Shown here in pieces: positions 56,548 to 64,000 of a stretch of 64,000 nt of DNA. Under the pieces are notes generated by a model. It was given only the letters and a program-made list of their open reading frames with translations. It did not search any database and had not been told where the DNA came from. The translations under genes and the position numbers were made by a program. The stretch is from contig NZ_CP124681.1 of NCBI RefSeq assembly GCF_029961765.1, positions 4,898,001 through 4,962,000 on the forward strand, in the 5' to 3' direction. The stretch comes from Nocardioides sp. QY071. GTDB lineage: Bacteria; Actinomycetota; Actinomycetes; Propionibacteriales; Nocardioidaceae. Every line of letters begins with the position of its first letter. Position 1 is the stretch's first letter.

Positions 56548-58134
56548 ATGACCGAGATCGACCTGCACACGACGGCGGGCAAGCTGGCGGACTTCGACCG
56601 CCGCACCGACGAGGCCGTGCACGCTCCCGCCGCCAAGGCCCAGGAGAAGCAGCACGCCAAGGGACGCAAGACCGCCCGCGAGCGCATCGAGATGCTCTTC
56701 GACGAGGGCAGCTTCGTCGAGCTCGACGAGTTCGCCCGCCACCGCTCGACCGCCTTCGGCCTCGAGAAGAACCGCCCGTACGGCGACGGCGTCATCACCG
56801 GCTACGGCACCGTCGACGGTCGCCAGGTCTGCGTGTTCTCCCAGGACTTCACGGTCTACGGCGGCTCGCTCGGCGAGGTCTACGGCGAGAAGATCACCAA
56901 GGTCATGGACCTGGCGATCAAGTCCGGCTGCCCCATCATCGGCATCAACGAGGGCGCCGGCGCCCGCATCCAGGAGGGCGTGGTCTCGCTCGGCCTTTAC
57001 GGCGAGATCTTCAAGCGCAACGTGCACGCCTCCGGGGTCATCCCGCAGATCTCGATGATCATGGGCAACTGCGCGGGCGGCCACGTCTACTCCCCCGCGG
57101 TCACCGACTTCACGATCATGGTCGACCAGACCTCGGCGATGTTCATCACCGGTCCCGACGTCATCAAGACCGTCACCGGCGAGGACGTCTCGATGGAGGA
57201 GCTCGGCGGCGCCCGGGCCCACAACACCAAGTCGGGCAACGCCCACTACATGGCCTCCGACGAGGAGGACGCCTTCGAGTACGTCAAGGCGCTGCTGGCG
57301 TTCCTGCCGCAGAACAACCTCGACGAGGCGCCGTCGTACGACGACGCGGCGGACCTCGAGCCGACGCCTGCGGACCTCGCGCTCGACACGCTGATCCCGG
57401 ACTCGCCGAACCAGCCCTACGACATGCACGACGTCATCGCGACGATCGTCGACGACGGTGACTTCCTCGAGGTGCAGCCGCTGTTCGCGCCCAACATCAT
57501 CGTCGGCTACGGCCGGGTCGAGGGCCGCTCGGTCGGTGTCGTGGCCAACCAGCCGATGCAGTTCGCCGGCACGCTCGACATCGACGCGTCCGAGAAGGCC
57601 GCCCGGTTCGTGCGGTTCTGCGACGCCTTCAACATCCCGGTGCTGACCTTCGTCGACGTCCCGGGCTTCCTGCCCGGCGTCGACCAGGAGCACCTCGGCA
57701 TCATCCGCCGCGGCGCCAAGCTGATCTACGCGTACGCCGAGGCGACGGTCCCGCTGGTCACGATCATCACCCGCAAGGCCTACGGCGGCGCGTACGACGT
57801 GATGGGGTCCAAGCACCTCGGCGCCGACATCAACCTGTCGTGGCCGACCGGCCAGATCGCGGTGATGGGCGCGCAGGGCGCGGCCAACATCGTGCACCGC
57901 CGCACCCTCGCCGAGCTCGAGGCCGCCGGCGGGGACGTCGAGGCCAAGCGGGCCGAGCTGATCGACGAGTACGAGACGACGCTGGCCAACCCCTACATCG
58001 CGGCCGAGCGCGGCTACGTCGACGGCGTCATCAAGCCGTCGGAGACCCGCGCCGAGGTGGTCAAGGCGCTGCGCCTGCTGCGCAACAAGCGCGAGGTGCT
58101 GCCGCCCAAGAAGCACGGGAACATCCCGCTGTGA
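56548..58134 (+). CDS. pccB: Acyl-CoA carboxylase beta subunit (propionyl-CoA type)
   Basis: 528 residues from ATG 56548. It is the carboxyltransferase half that adds CO2 from biotin to propionyl- or acetyl-CoA. Family blocks: GKKTARERIE-like KGRKTARERIEMLFDEGSFVE, INEGAGARIQEGVVSLG, GNCAGGHVYSPAVTDF and PGFLPGVDQEHLGIIRRGAK. The length fits PccB/AccD5. It lacks a Shine-Dalgarno just upstream and could be leaderless. It overlaps the epsilon gene (GTGA). Confidence 0.92.
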   Translation: MTEIDLHTTAGKLADFDRRTDEAVHAPAAKAQEKQHAKGRKTARERIEMLFDEGSFVELDEFARHRSTAFGLEKNRPYGDGVITGYGTVDGRQVCVFSQDFTVYGGSLGEVYGEKITKVMDLAIKSGCPIIGINEGAGARIQEGVVSLGLYGEIFKRNVHASGVIPQISMIMGNCAGGHVYSPAVTDFTIMVDQTSAMFITGPDVIKTVTGEDVSMEELGGARAHNTKSGNAHYMASDEEDAFEYVKALLAFLPQNNLDEAPSYDDAADLEPTPADLALDTLIPDSPNQPYDMHDVIATIVDDGDFLEVQPLFAPNIIVGYGRVEGRSVGVVANQPMQFAGTLDIDASEKAARFVRFCDAFNIPVLTFVDVPGFLPGVDQEHLGIIRRGAKLIYAYAEATVPLVTIITRKAYGGAYDVMGSKHLGADINLSWPTGQIAVMGAQGAANIVHRRTLAELEAAGGDVEAKRAELIDEYETTLANPYIAAERGYVDGVIKPSETRAEVVKALRLLRNKREVLPPKKHGNIPL

Positions 58135-58385
58135 GCGCCGAGACCGTGACCGATCAGGAGACCGTGGCGCCCGCCGCTCCCCTGCTGCGGGTCATCACGC
58201 CGGGCACCACGCCGGAGGAGGTCGCCGCGATCGTCGCGGTGCTCTCCGCCCTCGGCGGTGGCGCGCCCGCGCCCGAGGCACCTCGCTCGGAGTGGACCAA
58301 CCCGGCCCGCCGCCTGCGTCGTACCGCCAGCTCCCACCCGAACCCCGGACGCGGCGCCTGGCGCGCCAGCGCCCTGCCCCGCTGA
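58131..58385 (+). CDS. Acyl-CoA carboxylase epsilon subunit
   Basis: 84 residues from GTG 58131, overlapping the beta stop. It carries the AccE/PccE pattern: LLRVITPGTTPEEVAAIVAVLSAL, then W.NPARRLRR and the C-terminal PGRGAWRASALPR. The epsilon subunit binds the beta core and raises activity in actinobacterial carboxylases. It is short and easily missed. Confidence 0.88.
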   Translation: MSAETVTDQETVAPAAPLLRVITPGTTPEEVAAIVAVLSALGGGAPAPEAPRSEWTNPARRLRRTASSHPNPGRGAWRASALPR

Positions 58386-58401
58386 ACTGGAAGGCCACAC
58401 C

Positions 58402-60186
58402 ATGTCGTTGAAGAAGGTCCTGATCGCCAACCGCGGCGAGATCGCGGTCCGGGTCATCCGTGCCGCCAAGGACGCGGGTATCGGCTCGGTCGCGGTGTAC
58501 GCCGAGCCGGACGCCAACGCGCTGTTCGTGCGCCTGGCCGACGAGGCCTACTCGCTGGGCGGCTCGACGCCGGCGGAGACGTACCTCGACATCGCCAAGA
58601 TCATCGAGGTCGCCAAGCAGTCGGGCGCCGACTCGGTCCACCCGGGCTACGGCTTCCTCGCCGAGAACGCCGCGTTCGCCCAGGCCGTCCTCGACGCGGG
58701 CCTGATCTGGATCGGCCCGTCCCCGGAGGCGATCGACGGCCTGGGCGACAAGGCGAAGGCGAAGCAGATCGCGCTCGCCGCCGGCGCCCCGCTGGCCCCC
58801 GGCCTCAAGGACCCGGTCAAGGACGCCGACGAGATCATCGCGTTCGCCAAGGAGCACGGCCTCCCGGTCGCCATCAAGGCGGTCTTCGGCGGTGGCGGTC
58901 GCGGCCTCAAGGTCGCCCGCACCCTCGAGGAGATCCCCGAGCTGTTCGAGTCCGCCACCCGCGAGGCGATCGGCGCGTTCGGTCGCGGCGAGTGCCTGGT
59001 CGAGAAGTTCCTCGACAAGCCGCGCCACGTCGAGACCCAGTGCCTCGCCGACTCCCACGGCAACGTCGTGGTCGTCTCGACCCGCGACTGCTCGCTGCAG
59101 CGGCGCCACCAGAAGCTGGTCGAGGAGGCGCCCGCGCCGTTCCTCACCGACGAGCAGAACGCGCGTCTCTACGAGTCCTCGAAGGCGATCCTGCGCGAGG
59201 CCGACTACGTCGGCGCCGGCACCTGCGAGTTCCTCGTCGCCGCCGACGGCACCATCTCCTTCCTCGAGGTCAACACCCGCCTCCAGGTCGAGCACTGCGT
59301 GTCCGAGGAGGTCACCGGCATCGACCTGGTCCGCGAGATGTTCCGCATCGCCGCGGGCGAGGAGCTCGGCTACGGCGACCCGGAGATCCGCGGCCACTCG
59401 ATCGAGTACCGGATCAACGCCGAGGACGGCGGCAACAACTTCATGCCGGCCCCCGGCACGCTGACCGCGTGGAACCCGCCGCAGGGCCCGGGCGTCCGCG
59501 TCGACGGCGGCTACGAGGTCGGCGAGACCGTCCCGGGCGCGTTCGACTCGCTGATCGCCAAGCTGATCATCACCGGCTCCTCGCGGACGCAGGCGATCGA
59601 GCGGTCCCGCCGGGCGCTCTCGGAGTTCGAGGTCGACGGCATGCCGACCGCGATCACCTTCCACGAGGTCATCGTCAACGACCCCGCCTGGGTCGGCGCG
59701 TCCACGCCGTCGGGCGAGGGCTCCTTCGACGTCTACACCACGTGGATCGAGACCGACTTCGACAACCAGATCACGCCGTACGGCGGTGCCGCGGGCGAGG
59801 CCGACGAGGCCGGCGAGAAGCAGAAGGTCGTCGTCGAGGTCGGCGGCAAGCGGATCGAGGTCGTCCTCCCGGCCGGCCTCGGCGGACTCTCCGTCGGCGG
59901 TGGCGGCGGCACGAAGAAGCCGAAGCGCGCGGGTGGCAAGAAGGCCGGCGCCGCGGCGTCGGGCGACTCGGTCGCATCGCCCATGCAGGGCACCATCGTC
60001 AAGGTCGCGGTCGAGGAGGGCCAGGCGGTCGAGGAGGGCGACGTGGTCGTGGTCCTCGAGGCGATGAAGATGGAGCAGCCGCTCAAGGCCCACAAGGCCG
60101 GCACCATCACCGGCCTCACGGCCGAGGTCGGCGCCACGATCGGCAACGGCGAGGTCGTCTGCGAGATCAAGGACGCCAGCGCCTGA
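58402..60186 (+). CDS. pccA: Acyl-CoA carboxylase alpha subunit (biotin carboxylase-BCCP)
   Basis: 594 residues from ATG 58402. The biotin carboxylase domain (about 1-450) shows KKVLIANRGEIAVRVIRAAKDAG, HPGYGFLAENA, GGGGRGLKVA (ATP-grasp) and EVNTRLQVEH. The C-terminal biotinyl domain ends with EAMKMEQPL, with the biotinylated Lys at about 556. A VGGGGG linker precedes it. It works with the beta and epsilon subunits to carboxylate propionyl-CoA or acetyl-CoA. It is followed by a REP-like element. Confidence 0.93.
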   Translation: MSLKKVLIANRGEIAVRVIRAAKDAGIGSVAVYAEPDANALFVRLADEAYSLGGSTPAETYLDIAKIIEVAKQSGADSVHPGYGFLAENAAFAQAVLDAGLIWIGPSPEAIDGLGDKAKAKQIALAAGAPLAPGLKDPVKDADEIIAFAKEHGLPVAIKAVFGGGGRGLKVARTLEEIPELFESATREAIGAFGRGECLVEKFLDKPRHVETQCLADSHGNVVVVSTRDCSLQRRHQKLVEEAPAPFLTDEQNARLYESSKAILREADYVGAGTCEFLVAADGTISFLEVNTRLQVEHCVSEEVTGIDLVREMFRIAAGEELGYGDPEIRGHSIEYRINAEDGGNNFMPAPGTLTAWNPPQGPGVRVDGGYEVGETVPGAFDSLIAKLIITGSSRTQAIERSRRALSEFEVDGMPTAITFHEVIVNDPAWVGASTPSGEGSFDVYTTWIETDFDNQITPYGGAAGEADEAGEKQKVVVEVGGKRIEVVLPAGLGGLSVGGGGGTKKPKRAGGKKAGAAASGDSVASPMQGTIVKVAVEEGQAVEEGDVVVVLEAMKMEQPLKAHKAGTITGLTAEVGATIGNGEVVCEIKDASA

Positions 60187-60213
60187 GCTTGCGAAGGCGC
60201 TGAAGGCGTCCGC

Positions 60214-60366
60214 AGGTCGAGGAGCGCCGGCGCGCTCGCGCCGCGAAGCAAGCGAGGTCGCGGCGCGTCACGAGACCAACGTGAGGTGATGCCGGAACTG
60301 TCCGTGGACAGTCCCGGCATCACCTCGCGGCGTCTCGAGACGGTCGCTGCGCGACCTCCTCGACGA
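60214..60366. repeat. REP-like intergenic element, copy 2
   Basis: About 153 bp with ends AGGTCGAGGAG and CTCCTCGAC. It shares GCGAAGCAAGCGAGGTCG, GCGTCACGAGACCA, CTGTCCGTGGACAGT and GACGGTCGCTG with copy 1. In this copy the central hairpin is intact: arms of 13 and 7 bp with one mismatch (60283-60326). Its right part encodes the last 15 or so residues and stop of the MFS gene on the - strand. It probably also ends pccA transcription. Confidence 0.8.
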
Positions 60367-61630
60367 CCGAGGCCCTCCCCGTCACGCTGACTACGGACAG
60401 CACCGCGGCGAGAGCGCACAGGGCGGCGCCGCCCCACCACGCCCAGGTGTAGGTGCCGAGCTGGTCGCGGATGACGCCGGCGCCGAGGGCGGCGACGGCG
60501 GCGCCGAGCTGGTGGGAGGCGAAGACCCAGCCGAAGACGATGGTGCCGCGCTCGCCGAACGCCTCGCGGCACAGCGCGGCGGTGGGCGGGACGGTGGCGA
60601 CCCAGTCGAGGCCGTAGATCACGATGAACAGCACCATGCTGGGGTGCACGGCGTCGGCGAGCAGGCTCGGCAGCAGCAGCAGGCCGAGGCCGCGGAACAG
60701 GTAGTAGGCCACCAGCAGGGCCCGCGGGTCGAAGCGGTCGGTGAGCCAGCCGGACGCGATGGTGCCGACGATGTCGAAGACGCCGACCACGGCGAGCAGG
60801 CCGGCCGCGGTGGTGGCGGACATCCCGTGGTCGTGGGCCGAGGGGATGAAGTGGATGCCGATCAGGCCGTTGGTGGTCGCGCCGCAGATCGCGAAGGCGC
60901 CGGCGAGGGCCCAGAACGCCCGGTGCCGGGCGGCGTACGTGAGGCCCTCGACCGCCCGCCGGGTGGCTCCGCCCTCCGCCCGGGCCGGGGGCGTCCAGCC
61001 GGCGGGCGCGCCGTAGGGCGCCACCCCACGGTCCTCGGGATGGTCGCGGACGACCAGCCACACCACCGGTACGACGGCCAGCGCGGCCGCCGCGATCACC
61101 AGGGACGCCGGGCGCCAGCCCGCGCCCTCGGCGAGCGCCGCGACGATGGGCAGGAAGACCAGCTGGCCGGTCGCCGAGCCGGCGGTGAGGATGCCCATGA
61201 CCAGGCCGCGGCGCTGGTCGAACCAGCGGTTCGCGATGGTGGCGGCGAAGACCAGCGCCATCGAGCCGGTGCCCAGCCCGATCAGCACCCCCCAGCACAC
61301 GAGGAGCTGCCAGGACGCGGTCATCAGCACGCTGCCGCCCGACCCGAGCGCGACCAGCGAGAGCGCGGCGGCGACCACCCGTCGTACGCCGAAGCGGTCC
61401 ATCAGCGCCGCCGCGAACGGCGCGGTCAGGCCGAACAGGACGAGGTTGATGCTGACCGCGAGCGACATGACGCTCGTCGACCAGCCGAACTCGTCGTGCA
61501 GCGGCACCATGAGCGCGCCGGGTGCGGCGCGGAAGCCGGCCGCGCCGACCAGCGCGAGGAAGGCGACCGCGGCCACCAACCAGGCGGGATGGACGCGGCG
61601 GCGGGTGACCGGTGGGGCGGAGATCGTCAT
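60320..61630 (-). CDS. MFS transporter (MCT/oxalate-formate-antiporter-like)
   Basis: 436 residues from ATG 61630. Twelve hydrophobic helices; the motif MDRFGVRRVVA loop and NRWFDQRRGLVMGI (in helix 4-5) are typical of the monocarboxylate-type MFS group. It likely exchanges a small carboxylic acid. The C-terminal VVEEVAQRPSRDAAR comes from the repeat at 60214-60366, so the tail is probably a repeat-derived extension. It is divergent from the HxlR gene. Confidence 0.83.
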   Translation of the reverse strand: MTISAPPVTRRRVHPAWLVAAVAFLALVGAAGFRAAPGALMVPLHDEFGWSTSVMSLAVSINLVLFGLTAPFAAALMDRFGVRRVVAAALSLVALGSGGSVLMTASWQLLVCWGVLIGLGTGSMALVFAATIANRWFDQRRGLVMGILTAGSATGQLVFLPIVAALAEGAGWRPASLVIAAAALAVVPVVWLVVRDHPEDRGVAPYGAPAGWTPPARAEGGATRRAVEGLTYAARHRAFWALAGAFAICGATTNGLIGIHFIPSAHDHGMSATTAAGLLAVVGVFDIVGTIASGWLTDRFDPRALLVAYYLFRGLGLLLLPSLLADAVHPSMVLFIVIYGLDWVATVPPTAALCREAFGERGTIVFGWVFASHQLGAAVAALGAGVIRDQLGTYTWAWWGGAALCALAAVLSVVSVTGRASVVEEVAQRPSRDAAR

Positions 61631-61675
61631 CGAGCAGGCTTTCTTGAGCGAAGTCAGACCGGTACGCTAGCACGC

Positions 61676-62164
61676 ATGGCCCTGCGCTCCGACTGGTCGA
61701 CCGACTACTGCCCGGTCCGCCGATCCCTCGACGTGCTCGGGGACCCGTGGCTGCTGCTGATCGTGCGCGACGTGCTCCACGGCAGCGGCCGCTTCGAGCA
61801 GCTGCGCGACAACCTCGGCATCTCCGAGGCCGTCCTCAGCCGGCGCCTGCGGGCGATGCGCGAGGCCGGGCTGCTCGACACCGTCGACTACGTGCGCGAC
61901 GGCCGCACCCGCCAGCGGTACGTCGCCACCGAGGCCGCCGCCGACCTCCTCCCCCTGCTCCAGCAGCTCGCGATCTGGGGTGAGAAGCACACCCGGCTGC
62001 CCGAGGGCGGCTCGCACATGGGGCTGCGGCACGAGACCTGCGGCCAGGAGACCACGCGGGCCGAGACCTGCAGCGCCTGCGGCGAGCCGCTGCGTCCCGA
62101 GGACATGACCTGGGTCAAGCCGTGGCGCGGTGCCGAGCACCGGCTGCGGGCCGCCGGCAGCTGA
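61676..62164 (+). CDS. HxlR-family winged-helix regulator with Cys-rich tail
   Basis: 162 residues from ATG 61676. The N-terminal winged helix reads DYCPVRRSLDVLGDPWLLLIVRDVLHGSGRFEQLRDNLGISEAVLSRRLRAM (HxlR core). The C-terminal tail has H-x2-C-x8-C-x2-C (HETCGQETTRAETCSACGEPL), which looks like a zinc ribbon or redox site. It is divergent from the MFS gene and probably regulates it. It may sense oxidative or aldehyde stress through its cysteines. Confidence 0.85.
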   Translation: MALRSDWSTDYCPVRRSLDVLGDPWLLLIVRDVLHGSGRFEQLRDNLGISEAVLSRRLRAMREAGLLDTVDYVRDGRTRQRYVATEAAADLLPLLQQLAIWGEKHTRLPEGGSHMGLRHETCGQETTRAETCSACGEPLRPEDMTWVKPWRGAEHRLRAAGS

Positions 62165-62180
62165 CCCCTACGGTGGAGCC

Positions 62181-62717
62181 GTGTTGCTCTACGAGTTCGA
62201 GGGCCGGCGGCCCCAGGTCCACCCCGAGGCGTTCGTCGCGCCGACCGCGACCCTGATCGGCGACGTACGCATCGAGAAGGGCGCCAGCGTCTGGTACGGC
62301 GCCGTCCTCCGCGCCGACATCTGCACGATCATCGTGCGCGAGGGCTCGAACATCCAGGACAACTCGGTCGTCCACGGCGCGCCCGACGTCGTCGTCGACA
62401 TCGGCCCGAACGCCACCGTGGCCCACGCCTGCGTGTTCCACGGCGACACCATGGGCGAGAAGTCGCTGCTCGGCAACGGCAGCACCGTCCTCGACCACGC
62501 CACGATCGGCGCCGGCTCGCTCGTCGCCGCCGGCGCGGTCGTCACGCCGGGCACGAAGATCCCCGACGGCGTACTCGCCGCCGGCGCCCCGGCCGAGACG
62601 AAGCGGCCGATCGAGGGCACCGGCGCTCACTTCTGGGCCGAGACCAACGCCGCCTACTACGCCGAGCTGGCTCAGCGGCACCGCGCGGGCGTCGTACCGG
62701 TCGACGGCATGTCCTGA
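62181..62717 (+). CDS. Gamma-class carbonic anhydrase family protein
   Basis: 178 residues from GTG 62181. It has left-handed beta-helix hexapeptide repeats (VAPTATLIGDVRIEKGASVWYGAVLRAD). Zinc-site His residues occur in SVVHG and VAHACVFHGD; all three are present. It may hydrate CO2, which would serve the carboxylase nearby, but some family members lack activity. A longer frame upstream adds a stretch with no homology to the family. Confidence 0.85.
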   Translation: MLLYEFEGRRPQVHPEAFVAPTATLIGDVRIEKGASVWYGAVLRADICTIIVREGSNIQDNSVVHGAPDVVVDIGPNATVAHACVFHGDTMGEKSLLGNGSTVLDHATIGAGSLVAAGAVVTPGTKIPDGVLAAGAPAETKRPIEGTGAHFWAETNAAYYAELAQRHRAGVVPVDGMS

Positions 62718-62725
62718 CGGACCTC

Positions 62726-62795
62726 GTCCTCGTACGAGGACATCTTGACTTTGTCTTCGTACGAGGACAAATGGATAATGTCCTCGTACGAAGAC
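62726..62795. promoter_or_regulatory. Three phased HipB-type operators over the hipBA promoter
   Basis: Three near-identical palindromes: GTCCTCGTACGAGGAC at 62726-62741, GTCTTCGTACGAGGAC at 62753-62768, and GTCCTCGTACGAAGAC at 62780-62795. They begin exactly 27 bp apart. A possible promoter, TTGTCT (62751-62756), 17 bp, GATAAT (62774-62779), is overlapped by sites 2 and 3, so the HipB-like protein should repress its own operon. Confidence 0.8.
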
Positions 62796-62809
62796 AACGG
62801 AGGGCCCGG

Positions 62810-63190
62810 ATGACCGACATCGAGATTCCCGACTGGACCAAGCTGGGCTCCACGATCCGCTCGGAGCGCAAGCGTGCCGGCCTCAGCCAGCAGGCACTCG
62901 CCTCACGCGCCTCCCTCTCCCGTTCCTGGCTCGCGCGCTTGGAGGCCGGCCATCGAACGGCCGAGCTCGAGAGCGTCATGCGCCTGCTCCGCGCCCTCGA
63001 CCTCACTCTCGTCCTGCGCCGCGCGGACGACGCCGACGACCACCCCCCTGCCCACCGGGCGACCACTGCCGACGACCCGGCATTCACAGCTGCCTTCGAG
63101 TCCCTCTTGGACCAGCACCGGCGCGCCTCGGACACCCGATCGCAGACCTGGACCGACTCGCTTGCCGACGGTGGGCGTGACCGTGACTGA
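62810..63190 (+). CDS. hipB: HipB-like XRE antitoxin/regulator
   Basis: 126 residues from ATG 62810, with GGAGGG upstream; the in-frame ATG at 62771 is inside the operator region. The HTH is at about 15-60: LGSTIRSERKRAGLSQQALASRASLSRSWLARLEAGHRTAEL. It then overlaps the hipA gene by 8 bp. It should bind the three operators and neutralise HipA. Confidence 0.87.
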   Translation: MTDIEIPDWTKLGSTIRSERKRAGLSQQALASRASLSRSWLARLEAGHRTAELESVMRLLRALDLTLVLRRADDADDHPPAHRATTADDPAFTAAFESLLDQHRRASDTRSQTWTDSLADGGRDRD

Positions 63191-64000
63191 GCGACTGACC
63201 GTCGTTCTCTACGGCCAGCCCGTCGGGCACCTCGAGCGCACCGGATCCGACGACCCGAGCTTCACCTACAGCGCCGAGTACGCCGCAACCGGCCGCACCC
63301 CCGTGTCCTCCCGGCTTCCCATCGCGCCCCAGACCTATCGGTCCGATCGCGTCCTCCCCTACCTCCGCGGACTGCTTCCCGAGAACCTCCAGACCCGCCA
63401 GCAATGGGCGGCCCGCCTCGACACCACACCCGACGATGCCTTCGGCCTCCTGGCAGCGATGGGCTGGGACTGCCCCGGTGCCGTCCAGTTCACGCCCGAG
63501 ACGCAGATCGAGGACCTCCGGCTCCGCGGGGCCGAGCTGACCCCGCTGACCGAGCACGACATCGCCGAACGCCTGCGCACCCTGCAGGACCGGCCCGCAT
63601 CCTGGACGCTGCCGGGAGAGCACTGGTCGCTCGGCGGCCAGCAGGAGAAGTTCGCCCTCACCTGGATCGACGGCCAGTGGCACGAGACAGGAGGATCCGC
63701 GGCGACGACGCACATCGTGAAGCCGGGCATCAGAGTCCTGCACCACCAGGCCATGGTCGAGCACGTCACCATGCGTGCGGCCGCGGCCACTGGCGTCAGC
63801 GTCGCGGAGAGCCGACTGCTGCGGTTCGAGGACCAGTGGGCCATCGTCGTCGACCGATTCGACCGCATCACCGCGGCCGCCAGGATCTTCCGGCTCCACC
63901 AGGAGGACTTCTGTCAAGCGCTGGGCCGGTTGCCGGAGAGGAAGTACGAGTCGGCCGGCGGTCCGCGTCTTCGCGACATGGCCGATCTGGTCCGCAGGCA
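63183..64000 (+). CDS. hipA: HipA-like Ser/Thr kinase toxin (partial)
   Basis: The gene starts at GTG 63183, overlapping the hipB stop, and runs off the right edge after about 272 residues. The N-terminal HipA_N region has LTVVLYGQPVGHLERTG and DRVLPYLRGLLPEN. The kinase part has SLGGQQEKFAL (ATP loop), THIVKPG with the ATP-binding Lys at about residue 180, and VVDRFDR. The catalytic Asp (HxKN-type) lies beyond the edge. HipA kinases phosphorylate GltX and cause dormancy. HipB is the partner. Confidence 0.88.
   Translation, partial: MTERLTVVLYGQPVGHLERTGSDDPSFTYSAEYAATGRTPVSSRLPIAPQTYRSDRVLPYLRGLLPENLQTRQQWAARLDTTPDDAFGLLAAMGWDCPGAVQFTPETQIEDLRLRGAELTPLTEHDIAERLRTLQDRPASWTLPGEHWSLGGQQEKFALTWIDGQWHETGGSAATTHIVKPGIRVLHHQAMVEHVTMRAAAATGVSVAESRLLRFEDQWAIVVDRFDRITAAARIFRLHQEDFCQALGRLPERKYESAGGPRLRDMADLVRR

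Overview
The window is about 64 kb of very GC-rich DNA with strongly GC-biased third codon positions, frequent GTG starts and many start/stop overlaps. The gene content points to a soil actinobacterium, most likely of the Nocardioides / Propionibacteriales group: an acyl-CoA carboxylase with an epsilon subunit, an F420-type luciferase-like oxidoreductase, an ECF42 sigma factor, a GcoAB-type aryl O-demethylase and KstR/KstR2-type operators. The genus is an inference. I saw no rRNA, tRNA, CRISPR array, insertion sequence or prophage. The left end cuts a membrane-anchored protein gene and the right end cuts a hipA gene.

Layout. 1-2.9 kb: two coupled membrane-anchored proteins, a GntR regulator, a four-helix membrane protein and a low-molecular-weight tyrosine phosphatase. 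2.9-10.5 kb: acyl-CoA metabolism, with a 3-hydroxybutyryl-CoA dehydrogenase, an acyl-CoA synthetase, a secreted VWA protein, a MarR regulator and the fused isobutyryl-CoA mutase IcmF. A palindromic operator in front of the dehydrogenase recurs between marR and icmF. 10.7-14 kb: a DGPF protein plus ECF42 sigma factor behind a predicted ECF42 promoter, then an MFS transporter. 13.9-21.1 kb: two parallel aromatic-oxidation modules, each with a divergent AraC regulator of the same family. One is a two-component flavin hydroxylase (PheA2A1/HpaCB type). The other is a P450 with a ferredoxin-reductase partner that keeps all the GcoA active-site positions I could check, followed by an EthD protein. 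Both modules would feed catechols into ring cleavage.

21-31 kb is mixed: transporters, a thioesterase, a DUF480-methyltransferase fusion, a GH16 glycosidase, a cobalamin-binding-like protein, a HerA-like ATPase, a LytR_C protein and a cation/proton antiporter. 31.4-41 kb is a second catabolic region with KstR-like sites in front of a 3-ketosteroid-dehydrogenase-like flavoprotein and an SDR pair, and a KstR2-like site between a hypothetical gene and an F420-type oxidoreductase. This suggests steroid or related polycyclic catabolism. 41-47 kb is a single 1,991-residue secreted repeat protein ending in a sortase catalytic domain. 47-55 kb carries an MFS/LuxR pair, a small alarmone synthetase, two HTH proteins, a subtilisin-like protease and a PAP2 phosphatase. 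55.2-60.2 kb holds a TetR regulator and the acyl-CoA carboxylase beta-epsilon-alpha operon. 60.3-64 kb has an MFS/HxlR pair, a gamma-carbonic anhydrase and hipBA with three phased operators.

Three families of intergenic repeats stand out. (1) A roughly 160-nt element at 22.4 and 55.6 kb whose internal blocks are conserved while its base-paired stems differ in sequence, as in a structured RNA. (2) Arrays with a 32-bp period arranged head-to-head at 17.2 and 33.0 kb. (3) A roughly 153-bp REP-like element at 10.5 and 60.2 kb. With the adhesin-sortase fusion, these are the most likely undescribed items in the window.
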